Origin: Conchocele bisecta
Taxonomy: Eukaryota; Mollusca; Bivalvia; Lucinida; Thyasiridae
Direction: 5' to 3'
NCBI GenBank assembly: GCA_029237695.1
Contig: CM055268.1
Location: 49,618,418 to 49,682,417 of the forward strand
DNA length: 64,000 nucleotides
Positions 13,267 to 21,239 of the stretch are shown here, piece by piece. The notes under the pieces are model-generated. The model had not been told where the DNA came from and made no database searches. It saw only the letters and a list, made by a program, of their open reading frames with translations. The stretch's first letter is position 1; each line of letters starts with the position of its first letter. A program made the position numbers and the translations under genes.

Positions 13267-16200
13267 CACATGCGCGCATCCTAAAACTAAGACGTTTCAA
13301 CAACTGTTCTGTTTGTGTCTGTTTAACTGCTCATTTTTGTTTAGTTTATAGTTGACGTCGCAGATATAAAATGGGTGCATGTTGCACGCCCGAGTTTACT
13401 ATGCACACATGGTAACTTTCTGACAATATTCTCAAAATGTATTAGGACAGTGTTCATGTTGTATCACAAATTAAAGCGTACATAAATGCGCAGTTTAAAT
13501 AAATATAAGGCGACGACATGAGATCCTTGGTAACGGTCGATCACAATCACGATGAAAATATAATTTTATCCCGTCAACACAGTGCGTATGTGCCGTGAAA
13601 CACGGTGCCGTGAAACATTTTTGATATCCAGTCAATACAATTTTTGCATTTTACAGCCATTTGAAGGTGTTGACGGGATAAATAGAATAGTAGGTTAGTG
13701 CCGTGAATGGAAAAAAATATCTGGCGCGGCACGGAAACGGGATGTGCTCGGCCGAGCCTCGCCCATCCCGTTTCCTAAGCCTTGCCAGATATTTTTCCCA
13801 TTCACGGCACTAACCTACTATTCTCTATATATTGTATTTATTTGTGTCGCTGTATTTACCAGTAGTGTCATAGTCCTTGCGATAAACGCATCATATAACC
13901 TACCCGCTTAAGCTGAACACTATTTTGTGGCTGTGACTGGGGAAATGGGGCTTATCGGAGCTATGAGCAGTCTGGCTGCTGATCTTCTGGTACAGTGCTG
14001 CGACTTTGGTAAGGACATATGAGACACGCCATGTGATTTTGTACCTTCGGACATATGCGTAATTTCATTAACGTTTACAAAATTTACAATAAATTTCATA
14101 AATAAAGGAAAAAGTTGACAAAATGTTCAGAGTACATGCGGAATATAATTCCGCATGTACTCTAATACATTTGTCAACTTTTGACGCCATTTACGGAAAT
14201 TATTGTAAATTTTGTAAACGTATTTCATGGAATTTCGCTGATATGCTGTTTGGTATAAGCAGACCAGGAGTTTCACTGACTGAATAGCGATCAGTGAAGA
14301 TCTTGATGAGACAGTGTGGATGCACATGCTGATCTGGATATACACTGGTCGAAAAACCCATAAGCCCCATCTTTTATAGTAATAGTTACGTTTATAAAGA
14401 AGTGGCTGTGACTGGAGAATTGCGGCGTATGTGTTTTGCGATCAATGTAGGCCTAGATCAGCCTGTGCGGATCTACAATGTTCCTCATTCCATCAATGAA
14501 ACACCCGCCATGATTCTAACAATCAATATAGATCGATATCCTGCTACAGGAGTGTGATATCTGATAAGGACCTACACTAGTCACAGATACCATTAATCCA
14601 ATTTCTCCAGTCACGGCCACATTCACATGTATGCCACTTTCCCATCGTTGTATTTGCAGAATTCAAACGCCAACTTCAATGACTCGCACCCGGTAATGGG
14701 TCTGATTGTTACCCTACTGACGTTACTCCACGTAAGTACAGTCCACGGAACGCCAACTCTATATAATTCAAATAATTAACGCTAGCTCTAAATAATTAAC
14801 TATTTAGAGCTAGCTCCAAATCATTTGAAGAGCTATATAAATCATTTGTAGCTAGCTATAAATAGTAATGCTAGCTCTAATTATTTAGAGCTAGCAATAC
14901 GTATTTGAGTTTATGTAGATTGGTGTTCAAGGAACGCCAAATCTACATACACTCAAATAAGTAATGCTAGCTATAAATAGTTAATGCTAGCTCTAAATGT
15001 AGCATTAATTATTTGAGTTTATGTAGATTTGGCGTTCCTGGAACGCCAAATCTACATAAACACAAATAATTAATGCTACCTCTAAATGTAAATAATTATA
15101 CCTGGCATTAACTATTTAGACCTAGCTCCAAATCATATTGAAGTAGTCATTTAGTAGCCATCCATAAACATTTAAACTCAAATATCTGAAATTTATTGTT
15201 CTATTCTCATTTCTGGACTATTCCATTAATCAGATAATGACATTGTGTTATTGGCAATTTAGTTCATGATACTTACAAACGTTTGCCAGACTATCGCCAC
15301 ATCGAAAGGTTACCCATTGAAAAGCCTATAAGGCGACTGATGACGCCAATAAAAGCGGTTTTATGAAATTATATTTGTTATATAAAATGAGCGTTTGCAG
15401 TGTAATAACGCGATAATAATGTACCAGTGTAATAAATATGGACATGAGACAACTACAGAAAACGCATTAGATGACCAGTACAACCTATATGCATGATACT
15501 GTGATTATGCATACAATTGCATACAATCTAACTTCGTGATGACAACCCATTCCTGTCGGAATATTTTATTTTTATTTTTGTTGTTTCTCAATAAAAGTAT
15601 ATGTTGTGACCACTCATTTGAACCGTCTCGACGAGACGGTTCAAATGGTGGTTGCGACATATACATCTGAGCGCAAAATATTTAGGATTTTCTGCAACCA
15701 TAATGGCGTATCCTCAGCATGAAAATGGTTAATGCTGTATTTATTAAACATATTAACTGATTTCATAATCAACTCGGTATATCCTCGTTTCATATCAAGT
15801 CACTAAATTTTTATAATAAATCCATAAATAATCACTCATGTCAGATGATATTAATTAGTATGTATATTTCATGCCAGACATACGTTTGCCATGTGCTTGT
15901 TTAATGAGTCACACGTTACTATCAAAATAAATGTTGCTCTGCAGCCACTACTTCTGCTACTGCGGCCCTCAGAAGACTCGCCTACGCGGGCGTTTTTCAA
16001 CTGCATGTACTGGATAGCGGAATTCGGAGCCCACGCGTTGGCTGGTATGTATGCCCACCACCATTTCTGTGACTTATAAGTCACCTCTTAACCACACATA
16101 TACAATGTCCTTCAGTTGCTCACAAATGGATGACATCAGTGTATCATTGCGTATGGTGTTATTCCATTTCAGAAAAATTAATTGAATACAATAATACTTA

Positions 16201-18927
16201 CTATACATATAGTACATGTATCACATTATTTAACTTAGCATATATGTTCATGAAACTGTTTAAAAATTGGTATGTCAGATGGAAGTACACAATATGTGTT
16301 TATGTGCGTACATTCGTCTTTAGCCACGATGAGAACTTGCCATTATCAATTTAATATTACAAATAATGGATTACTCATAAATGATTATTAATGATATTAA
16401 TGATTATTAAAGAAATTCAATTGGCATCTATATGTTACTTGCAGTGATAACGATATACGCAGAGCTACTATATATGAACTTGAACATACCATTGAATGGT
16501 GTATCTATTTGTTATTTGCAGTGATAACGATTTACGCAGTGACGCTATAAACGCAAACATTCACAGGGGTACTATTTCCTGCGCGAACATTCAACTTTAT
16601 TTATTTTAAAGCGATGACAAACAAGCGCGACAGCACTTATGCAAATGCTTTCGTTGGCACAGATGATGGCGTAAGGGCAGTCAATAATGTGGAAGGAAAC
16701 GCACTTGTCCGATCTGGCGACCACAATACCACCTCACATATTGCTCCGGCTGAGGATCGAACCCGGGGCCGCATTGGTGAGAAGCGCGCTCGGTACCGAT
16801 TGCGCTAACCGGAAAATGCGTGAACATTCAAAGGGGCATTTTCTATTTGCAGTGATAACGATATATGCGGGGTTTGGACTGGTTCCGGAACTCGTACCTG
16901 GATTCCTGGCATACGTGCTGGTCGGGTTCGCCATCTATCACATACTCGTGCTCCTGTTCATGGAGGGACTCAAAAACTACGACGCCAAGAAGAGTAAGTG
17001 GTATAATATAGTGTTAACTGTATTGTAATTTTCAAATTTGCGGCGTATATTATAAGAATGAATGGCATTTTTGTGGAATTTATCGGGGTATAAACTTGGA
17101 AAAGTCGCGGGAATACTGGACAAAGGCCGGAAGGCCTCGTCAGTATTCCCGCGACTTCTCCAAGTTTATATCCCCGATAAATTCCACAAAAAGGCCATTC
17201 ATTCCTTATAATTCCAGCATTTGAAATAAATTCATCAAGAAAATGTATGTATTTTGACAGACGGCAGCCATTTGTTTACATTGACAGCACTGACAGCGCA
17301 CCTGTAGAAAGTAGTTCGGCGTGGGAGTTTACTGGGATATACATTTTGGACAGAGACTTGCTACGGGCCAATCAAATGTTAGGGAATTGTGTAAATATTT
17401 TTGTGCTGCAATTATCACAAAATGGTAGGTCGGACACTCTGTTTAATGGCGACCCGCTAGCGGAGCCATTAAACATGTTTTCCGATCTATCATTTTCTGA
17501 TATACGCCTCAAATTTCAAAATTACGATGCGGTTAACCTATTTCTAATGCACTCCTTTACTACTGGCGTAGGAATACATATTGAAATAATTTGCGACCGT
17601 TCATCAACAATGATATACATGTAATGTAATTGCGTGTAATCAGATTGCGTGATATTTATAGAGTGCATTAGAATGTGTCGTGATATGCGATCTAGTTGTA
17701 CGGACACATGACTTAAAATGTTTTTGATGTGCATGTCCGCAACTAACCCGAATGTTCTGCCTGTAACGCAGGGCGACTTAATTGTAATTATGTAGACCAT
17801 CACCGCGTAAAGTTTCAAGTTGTTCATACCATAGCTGTTCTAAGGTTCATAATACTGATAGGCATGCAACTACATTATTGTCGTATGTTTTGTATCATGT
17901 ACTAGATATGATATAGTATTGTATTTGCGGATTCGTGCCACGAATGGTTTCGAAATAAGTCAGTTTTGGGTGATACCAAAGGTTGCTGAACGTATATTCC
18001 AAACTGACTCCATAGTTTCAGTAATAAATGTGCAAGAACTACCATGTCATACCTGTTCAATGCAAGTAATACCTTCACAATTCGTTTACATCTGTTTATG
18101 TCTTTAGATGTTTCTTAATTGTTTTCGTTTTATGATACACATATTGGTGACACATTTTATGATTTTTAAGCTATCGAGAAGAAGAAGATGTACTTGTATG
18201 AGATGCAGATCCGACCGTGGAATCCCCGACGTAACAACAGCGTTGTCAACTACATGCAAGTTAGCCACTCCGTGAGTATCACATGCAACCAACGAATCCT
18301 CACGGCGCAAATACTTACTGTCTGTTTCACGAAACCTGCCCATTTGTTTTCTTAGACCATTTCTAAGCTATCTAGCTAGATTTCAGATTAAAAATCCAAT
18401 TTTCTTTCTTCATTTTTTGACTCCTCCCACAGCTCATCCATCTCCTTTTCCCCCATGTTAAATTCCCATAGACAAATACATTTTTCGTAATAAAATCAAC
18501 ATTTGACCAACTTTCATGAAATAAAAAGAAGGATCATTTAGGATCGTCTGGAAATTTTGAATTGATGGATTTACATTTATTGAGCATAGGCTGTATATAT
18601 GCTCAATAAATGTAAATCCAATACTTGTTTACAAGAAAACATCTTTAATGTGAAAGCTACAGACTATCATAATTTTTCACTTACGAACATTTTAGTCGTA
18701 CGAAGTTTAGTGAAACGCTCCCCAGTATGCTACGGAGCATATCCATGTTTTACAAACATAATGTCTAGTTACACGTATATTTTATGAAAAACCGCAAACT
18801 CACATGGCGTGTCTCATATTATGTCTTTCAGAGTCAAAGTCTGAAGAGAGCCATCCTTTCGACTCACTTCCTTGTGCTGACGTCGTTGACGGCGGTTTTG
18901 TTGTTGATAATTAGTATTACGAAATGA
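1248..18927 (+). CDS. FRRS1-like ferric-chelate reductase (mucin + 2 DOMON + cytochrome b561), 16 exons, 5' partial
   Basis: Predicted plasma- or endo-membrane haem protein. The FRRS1/SDR2 and CYB561-DOMON families pass electrons across a membrane through a b561 core to ferric iron or other acceptors. Order seen: Thr/Pro-rich mucin stretch; DOMON 1 (3077-5797 plus the end of exon 1); DOMON 2 (7762-10624); b561 helices (11178-16993); basic linker (18171-18271); last hydrophobic segment and TGA (18832-18927). Exons join in phase from exon 6 to the stop. Each DOMON opens with a Cys pattern (CGVTQGCFDDC, CGQTHSCFQDC). No signal peptide is visible, so 5' exons, perhaps a Reeler domain, probably lie left of the window. 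Oddities: a frame break between mucin and DOMON 1, a phase mismatch at exon 3/4, and a replaced haem-ligand position in the b561 part. Confidence 0.85.
3077..3178 (+). CDS. FRRS1-like exon 2 (DOMON 1)
   Basis: Acceptor TTTGACAG, donor AAT|GTAGGT, 102 nt, phase 0 to 0. Encodes GLDSVTECLWAADGRV followed by HQSYNLDYYRNLRLTN. It aligns with exon 7 (99 nt, GDDSVVQCVSDEMGD) in sequence, length and phase. Confidence 0.85.
3721..3947. mobile_element. F3 MITE copy a
   Basis: Inverted ends GGGGCCCGTTTCACTAAACT and its complement at 3928-3947, with an inner hairpin around TTTACATTTATTGAGCATA. Related copies lie at 18540-18722 (part), 23331-23520, 25684-25858, 25887-26090 and 37543-37697. It lies in the intron after 3178; the rest of that intron is plain AT-rich sequence. 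Confidence 0.8.
4340..4493 (+). CDS. FRRS1-like exon 3 (DOMON 1)
   Basis: Acceptor CCTCTGTAG, donor AATG|GTATAT, 154 nt, phase 0 to 1. Encodes NGIFHCSFTRANF and DLTKDWYMMFAEGPA, the conserved later DOMON strands. Exon 8 is also 154 nt with the same phases and encodes DGVFECSFVRDRY. Confidence 0.85.
4592..4834. mobile_element. F1 MITE copy b (full length)
   Basis: A 243-bp element bounded by TTAACCC and GGGTTAA. The centre has CGGCTCGTTACGAGCCG and both arms end in the same inverted sequence. It lies in the intron between 4493 and 5653. Confidence 0.82.
4916..5156. mobile_element. F2 MITE copy a
   Basis: Bounded by TTAACCCTTAGACTG and CTAAGGGTTAA. Contains the long stem TTTGACAGCACTTCAGAATC with its complement, and CGTCTGCTG/CAGCAGACG sub-ends. 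The same family occurs at 8361-8573, 24157-24354 and 37259-37461. Confidence 0.82.
5653..5797 (+). CDS. FRRS1-like exon 4 (end of DOMON 1), start uncertain
   Basis: Encodes PPVTRQRVDLQIYPPT, matching the exon 9 pattern (SDSRVDFTKLQP). The donor GTG|GTAGGT leaves phase 0 and fits exon 5. The best acceptor, CGCACAG before 5653, gives an entry phase that does not fit exon 3 by one base; the compatible frame would stop at once. Either the assembly lost a base, or this copy of the domain is frame-broken. Confidence 0.65.
5798..6190. repeat. Tandem copies of the exon 4 donor region
   Basis: Imperfect direct repeats that restart from the end of the preceding exon. CCCAG-AGTGGTAGGT recurs near 5850 and 6075 and in altered form near 5961. 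The spacers share TCCACGGCGATACCA and GGAAAGTTACAACATATACA. Some units re-create a GTAGGT splice donor. Confidence 0.8.
6361..7646. mobile_element. 1.3-kb DNA element with CGGGGCGCCAAG ends
   Basis: Inverted ends CGGGGCGCCAAG (6361) and CTTGGCGCCCCG (ending 7646), flanked by TA on both sides. Next to each end are arrays of TTTGTG-CACAAAA units (about 6385-6605 and 7405-7620). The middle is a 236-bp tandem duplication (6683-6918, 6919-7152). No protein is encoded, so it is a non-autonomous element inside an intron. Confidence 0.7.
6683..7152. repeat. 236-bp tandem duplication
   Basis: Copies 6683-6918 and 6919-7152 differ by little more than a two-base indel, so the duplication is recent. Each carries the palindrome GGTTGCCATGGCAACC. 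It forms the centre of the CGGGGCGCCAAG-ended element. Confidence 0.88.
7762..7953 (+). CDS. FRRS1-like exon 5 (start of DOMON 2)
   Basis: Acceptor TTTGCTTTAG, donor ATG|GTGAGC, 192 nt, phase 0 to 0. Encodes DDHCGQTHSCFQDC and a segment reading FIVSWVSEPDHVSF; it ends SHDDTM, equivalent to SNDRQM at the end of exon 1. Confidence 0.88.
8100..8262. repeat. F12 GCTAGC-rich palindromic block
   Basis: Repeated AGCTAGCTCTAAAT / ATTTAGAGCTAGC modules in both orientations, in the intron after 7953. A longer version at 14760-15130 uses the same modules. Confidence 0.7.
8361..8573. mobile_element. F2 MITE copy b
   Basis: Bounded by TTAACCCTTA and CTAAGGGTTAA. It has the GTCGTCTGCTG and CAGCAGACGAC sub-ends and the TTTGACAGCATTTTAGAATC stem. 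Confidence 0.82.
8765..8863 (+). CDS. FRRS1-like exon 6 (DOMON 2)
   Basis: Acceptor CTATTGCCAG, donor GAC|GTAAGT, 99 nt, phase 0 to 0. Encodes GDDSVVQCVSDEMGD then VSHSYNKGKNNIRLED. It is the paralogue of the exon at 3077-3178. Confidence 0.88.
9128..9331. mobile_element. F9 MITE copy a
   Basis: Inverted ends GAGACATGCCATGT and the ACGTGGCGTGTCTC form, with inner arms ACAAAATTTACAATAATTTT. Other copies: 12398-12680 and, in part, 14018-14235. The rest of this intron is featureless. Confidence 0.68.
9494..9647 (+). CDS. FRRS1-like exon 7 (DOMON 2)
   Basis: Acceptor ATCTACCAG, donor AAAG|GTGACT, 154 nt, phase 0 to 1. Encodes ADVGLGNISTSFVDGVFECS and LDREWNILFAHG. It has the same length and phase as the exon at 4340-4493. 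Confidence 0.88.
10161..10372. mobile_element. F4 pogo/Tigger-like MITE
   Basis: Starts CAGTGGAACCTCTCTAAACC and ends in a 69-bp palindrome (10304-10372) whose arms read CAGTGAAACCTCTCTAAGCC. TA flanks and a CAGTGGAACCTC end are typical of pogo/Tigger-type elements. Similar copies: 20075-20142 and 35861-36060; an isolated end lies near 19607. Confidence 0.7.
10508..10624 (+). CDS. FRRS1-like exon 8 (end of DOMON 2, b561 linker)
   Basis: Acceptor CTATACAG, donor CACG|GTAAGG, 117 nt, phase 1 to 1. Encodes IMLPHSFADLPHVSDSRVDF and ends LYIKIHG, which leads into the first b561 helix; that His is a likely haem ligand. Confidence 0.87.
10805..10905. repeat. F8 repeat fragment
   Basis: GAATGGTGAACAGTGTAGACCCTGATCAGACTG and the region after it match the central segment of F8. 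The surrounding 10625-11177 holds nothing else I recognise. Confidence 0.45.
11178..11293 (+). CDS. FRRS1-like exon 9 (b561 helix)
   Basis: Acceptor GTATGTTACAG, donor AAG|GTATTT, 116 nt, phase 1 to 0. Encodes GLMIFAWVLCASLATLVGRY then FQPFWWGEKRF. The HAGLM..AW...RYF pattern is typical of the first b561 core helix. Confidence 0.9.
11321..11394. repeat. Perfect 74-nt hairpin
   Basis: Two 36-nt arms (11321-11356 and 11359-11394) are exact reverse complements with a two-base loop, beginning GATGGTCTAGTAACATAAGG. It starts 28 bp after the donor at 11293, inside the FRRS1-like gene. Confidence 0.92.
11446..12140. repeat. F10 repeat, two disrupted copies
   Basis: Two successive stretches start TTAAAGGTAC-CAGTAGGCACA and share CCCCACGTATTGATTGGCAT and GCGATAACCGTGTTTCC. 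The second runs into the ATTTGCATATGAAAATA and GGTATCAG part. Full copies at 36305-36825 and 50906-51440 have inverted ends. Confidence 0.7.
12398..12680. mobile_element. F9 MITE copy b
   Basis: Ends GACACGCCATGTGATTTTGT and its inverse ACAAAATCACATGGCGTGTC. An F11 fragment (AAAGTATACTTTGC arms, about 12255-12330) precedes it. It ends 57 bp before the exon at 12737. Confidence 0.72.
12737..12832 (+). CDS. FRRS1-like exon 10 (b561 helix)
   Basis: Acceptor CCGGTTACAG, donor ACG|GTAGGA, 96 nt, phase 0. Encodes VHWLFVLLTCIAVITGFVII and a short loop. The His of KVHW is in the position of a b561 haem ligand. Confidence 0.9.
12950..12990. repeat. F1 stem fragment
   Basis: Isolated GTGCAGAACCTCATGAGACG and its inverse, the central stem of F1 without the TTAA ends. 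Confidence 0.45.
13228..13268. repeat. (CACG)n microsatellite
   Basis: About ten uninterrupted CACG units, with a related TACG/TGCG run at 13125-13157. Nothing else is seen in 13000-13500. Confidence 0.95.
13560..13840. mobile_element. F7 palindromic element
   Basis: Contains AGTAGGTTAGTGCCGTGAAT and the inverse ATTCACGGCACTAACCTACT around an inner AACGGGATG/CATCCCGTT stem, with outer TTTATCCCGTCAACAC arms. Half a copy lies at 23812-23890. Confidence 0.7.
14018..14372. repeat. F9 and F8 fragments side by side
   Basis: 14018-14235 is an F9-type palindrome around GCGGAATATAATTCCGC without its right end. 14290-14372 and 13925-13965 are F8 ends (ACTGGTCG-AAAACCCATAAG, CTGTGACTGGGGAAATGGGG). Confidence 0.55.
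14402..14620. mobile_element. F8 repeat, nearly full copy
   Basis: Starts GTGGCTGTGACTGGAGAAT and ends in the inverse ATTTCTCCAGTCACGGCCAC. It ends 39 bp before the exon at 14660. Confidence 0.75.
14660..14731 (+). CDS. FRRS1-like exon 11 (b561 helix)
   Basis: Acceptor GTATTTGCAG, donor CAC|GTAAGT, 72 nt, phase 0. Encodes NSNANFNDSHPVMGLIVTLL; the DSHPVMG His is the expected third haem ligand. Confidence 0.9.
14760..15130. repeat. F12 GCTAGC block with GGCGTTCC hairpins
   Basis: Modules AATGCTAGCTCTAAAT and their inverses, broken by three inverted pairs TGTAGATTTGGCGTTC / GAACGCCAAATCTACA. The structure looks built by repeated insertion of self-complementary units. Confidence 0.7.
15596..15668. 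repeat. F16 palindrome copy a
   Basis: Arms around GAACCGTCTCGACGAGACGG, extended by TATGTTGTGACCACTC. A close copy lies at 52229-52303. The rest of 15130-15944 is AT-rich without features. Confidence 0.8.
15945..16044 (+). CDS. FRRS1-like exon 12 (b561 helix)
   Basis: Acceptor GCTCTGCAG, donor GCTG|GTATGT, 100 nt, phase 0 to 1. Encodes PLLLLLRPSEDSPTRAFFNC then MYWIAEFGAHALAG. FRRS1 relatives usually read FN-W-x-H-W here. This copy has Tyr where the His ligand is expected, with another His seven residues on. Confidence 0.88.
16430..16545. repeat. Two decoy copies of the 16853 exon acceptor
   Basis: TTGCAGTGATAACGATATACGC (AG at 16443-16444) and a TTTGCAGTGATAACGATTTACG version (AG at 16520-16521) duplicate the acceptor and first bases of the exon at 16853. 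The reading frame after each soon stops, so use of these sites would truncate the protein. Confidence 0.85.
16735..16812 (-). repeat. tRNA-like SINE head, minus strand
   Basis: On the minus strand it reads GGTTAGCGCAATCGGTACCG (A-box-like) then GGGTTCGATCC (B box) at tRNA-like spacing. No tail or target duplication is visible, so this is a fragment. It is 40 bp upstream of the exon at 16853. Confidence 0.65.
16853..16993 (+). CDS. FRRS1-like exon 13 (b561 helices)
   Basis: Acceptor CTATTTGCAG, donor AAGA|GTAAGT, 141 nt, phase 1 to 1. Encodes VITIYAGFGLVPELVPGFLA and a second hydrophobic segment ending FMEGLKNYDAKK. Two near-copies of its acceptor and first bases lie upstream at 16443 and 16520. 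Confidence 0.9.
17050..17440 (+). mobile_element. F6 element copy a
   Basis: Core palindrome TTATCGGGGTATAAACTTGG ... its inverse (17085-17190), a GCGGGAATACTGGAC stem, then a tail with TTTGGACAGAGACTTGCTAC. Copies: 19685-20028 (inverted) and 24541-24900. A 125-codon open frame (17247-17624) across its tail has no splice or domain support. Confidence 0.72.
18171..18271 (+). CDS. FRRS1-like exon 14 (cytosolic linker)
   Basis: Acceptor GATTTTTAAG, donor TCC|GTGAGT, 101 nt, phase 1 to 0. Encodes a basic stretch, IEKKKMYLYEMQIRPWNPRR, consistent with the linker between the b561 core and the last segment. Confidence 0.82.
18540..18722. repeat. F3 fragment
   Basis: Right part of F3: ATTGATGGATTTACATTTATTG, its inverse, and ACATTTTAGTCGTACGAAGT followed by TTAGTGAAACG. 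The left GGGGCCC end is missing. Confidence 0.6.
18832..18927 (+). CDS. FRRS1-like last exon (C-terminal membrane segment)
   Basis: Acceptor ATGTCTTTCAG, 96 nt to the TGA at 18925-18927. Encodes a basic start (SQSLKRAILSTHF) and a hydrophobic end (LTAVLLLIISITK), a short C-terminal membrane helix. Numbering in these calls counts visible coding exons; exon 1 spans the mucin stretch. Confidence 0.85.
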   Translation, partial: SQSLKRAILSTHFLVLTSLTAVLLLIISITK

Positions 18928-18947
18928 ACCTGTACTCCCACTAAATC

Positions 18948-19480
18948 CTACTGTCTGTTCCACGTTTCTGCCGACGAACTTTTGGCTATTAAACACATTA
19001 AATCTAATAAATATTAAAATGTAGTACTTTTTCACCACTAACAAAACAATTAAATTCAATCAAATATTGATTTTATTGCGAAAGAAAAACGCATGTTCTA
19101 TGGAAATTTAACATGGGGCAAAAACGAGCTGGGAGTGACGGTGGCGATCGCAAGTGACTCAGAAACCTGTCTAGAAAGCTTGGAAATGATGTAACAAAGA
19201 AAACAAAAGTTAGATCAATGATAAAAACAATGATTTAAAAGAATCTATTTTTTAGCCACCATGTTAAATTCCCACCATGTTAAATTTGTATTTTCGCTAT
19301 AAAATACATATTTGATGGAATTTCATCAAATACATGTACCTGTTTTGGGGAGAGTGACTTTATTGTTATTGATGAAAAAGCACCTACATTTAGATATATT
19401 TTTTTATTTAATGTGTTGAATAGCCAAAAGTTCGTCGGCAGCAAACTGTTGAACAGACAGTAGTTGCTGGCATGTAGCTC
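18948..19480. repeat. F14 repeats in the FRRS1-like 3' region
   Basis: 18948-19065 and 19253-19480 are opposed pieces around CTGCCGACGAACTTTTGGCT and ATTAAACACATTAAA; another set lies at 23020-23300. They follow the stop codon directly, so part of the 3' untranslated region may be repeat-derived. Confidence 0.55.
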
Positions 19481-19684
19481 TGCACTGCAATGCACCTCCA
19501 CCCCACGTACCATCATTACCCTGCTACAGACGGTGCGTGAGGTTTGCCAGAGTTACGCACCGCAACTAACTAAATCCACCCATTGGATGTGACTATGTAC
19601 TGTAGAACCTATCTGAATCGGACACCGAGAAAACCTCATTGTTCTGATAATTTCCATTGTCATTCTTTTCATATGGTAATAATT

Positions 19685-20028
19685 CCAGCACAAAAATATT
19701 TACGCAATTCCCTAACATTTGATTGGCTCTGTCCAAAATTTATATCCCAGTAAACTCCCACGCCGAACTACTTTCCATAACCGTGAGGCGCAGTTAAAAT
19801 AATTATTAAGAAAACGGAAAATAAACACATTTTCTTGATGAATTTATTTCAAATGCTGGACTTATAAGGAATGAATGGCATTTTTGTTGAATTTATCGGG
19901 GATATAAACTTGGAAAAATCGCGGGAATACTGGACGAAGGCCTTCCGGCCTTCGTCCAGTATTCCCGCGACTTTTCCAAGTTTATACCCCGATAAATTCC
20001 ACAAAAAGGCCAGTCATTCCTATAATAT
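19685..20028 (-). mobile_element. F6 element copy b
   Basis: Inverted relative to the copy at 17050. It keeps the AACTTGGAAAAATCGCGGGA arm, its inverse, and the tail with CGCCGAACTACTTTCC. Confidence 0.75.
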
Positions 20029-20074
20029 ATATTCATGATAACAAAGCACACTGTTGTGCTTATATGCTTGAATC

Positions 20075-20142
20075 ACTGTGAAACCTCTATAAACCGGACA
20101 ACCTGGTGTTCAGGGTGTCCGGTTTATGGAGGTTCCACTGTA
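20075..20142. mobile_element. F4 short palindrome
   Basis: Arms TGTGAAACCTCTATAAACCG and CCGGTTTATGGAGGTTCCAC, ending at CACTGTA. 20143-21239 shows no gene; it includes a CCCTTATTACTTTTTC-type local inverted repeat near 20540-20590. Confidence 0.75.
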
Positions 20143-21239
20143 TATGTAATTTGTAGAACATGTACTCTAATTCAGGGTATGTATATGTCCAAACCTGGAC
20201 CCAATGTTATAAAACTTGTCTCGCAGGCCGTCTGTTCGGAATCAAATATAATATAGTACTTTGATATGTTTATCATAACCAAGTTTTTATGTTGCCTTCA
20301 AAATATGCGTATTTTATACTTGGGCGTTGCTTGTTTATTGCCTATATCGTATACACATGATACACTGTTATTTTTGTCAATTGAGTGATTTATTTTCAGT
20401 CGGATAACTTTTCGTGTACGAATTGCATATAGCCCTTCGGAAAGAATTAACATTCGCAATCAAATTGTTTGAACTTCTAAGAAATGACTTAGTAAAATAG
20501 GCCCTGATATCGCACAGGATTTTTGAACATGCATTGCCCCCTGAAAAAGTAATAGGTATGTTCTTAATTTGTATAATAAGAACATACCTAGTCCTTTAAT
20601 GCATTTATAACACTGTTGCTTAAAAGGTGTTGTTTCTGATCGCTGGTTAACCAAACAACAAGTTTGAAGTAATAACATTTTTCTCTCAAAAACGAACTTT
20701 CTAGACCAAATTGCGCGTACTTGACAGTCAGTCTGGTTTGGCTTAGGGGAGATGACTCTGGGCCTTACTAACATACTTATTACAGTGATAACAACTTTCT
20801 AATAAACGTATACAAAATGAAACATGCTATATAATCTTAATTAAATGTTCCTTTATAAGGTGGACCACTACCAATTTGTTTACTATAAAACTAACAAATG
20901 ACCAAACATTTTGCTATTCAACAGTTACATAGAAATTTCGGTTTCGTCCTAGGCTTTTGTTGATTACCACACGTGTCGCCAAATAGTTGCCAAGCTCAAA
21001 CGCCTGAACATATTTATACGACTAGATATCAAGTAGGGTAATTTCCAAGGAATTTGTGACGGCCATTTTGCATTGGGGTCCCCCTTTCTGAAATAGGTAG
21101 AGGAACTCATTTTTCTAAAAAATGGGTCTGGTAGCCCAATAAATATTTTAATAAAAAGGTAGAAATACGTATATTCGTCCGGGAATCCTTGGCAATAACG
21201 GTACTAACCAGAATGATATCCAAATAACACTCGCATTCT

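Noticed and set aside
17247..17624. 125-codon open frame in an intron
   Set aside because: Its first part is the tail of the F6 element, with no splice sites or known domain.
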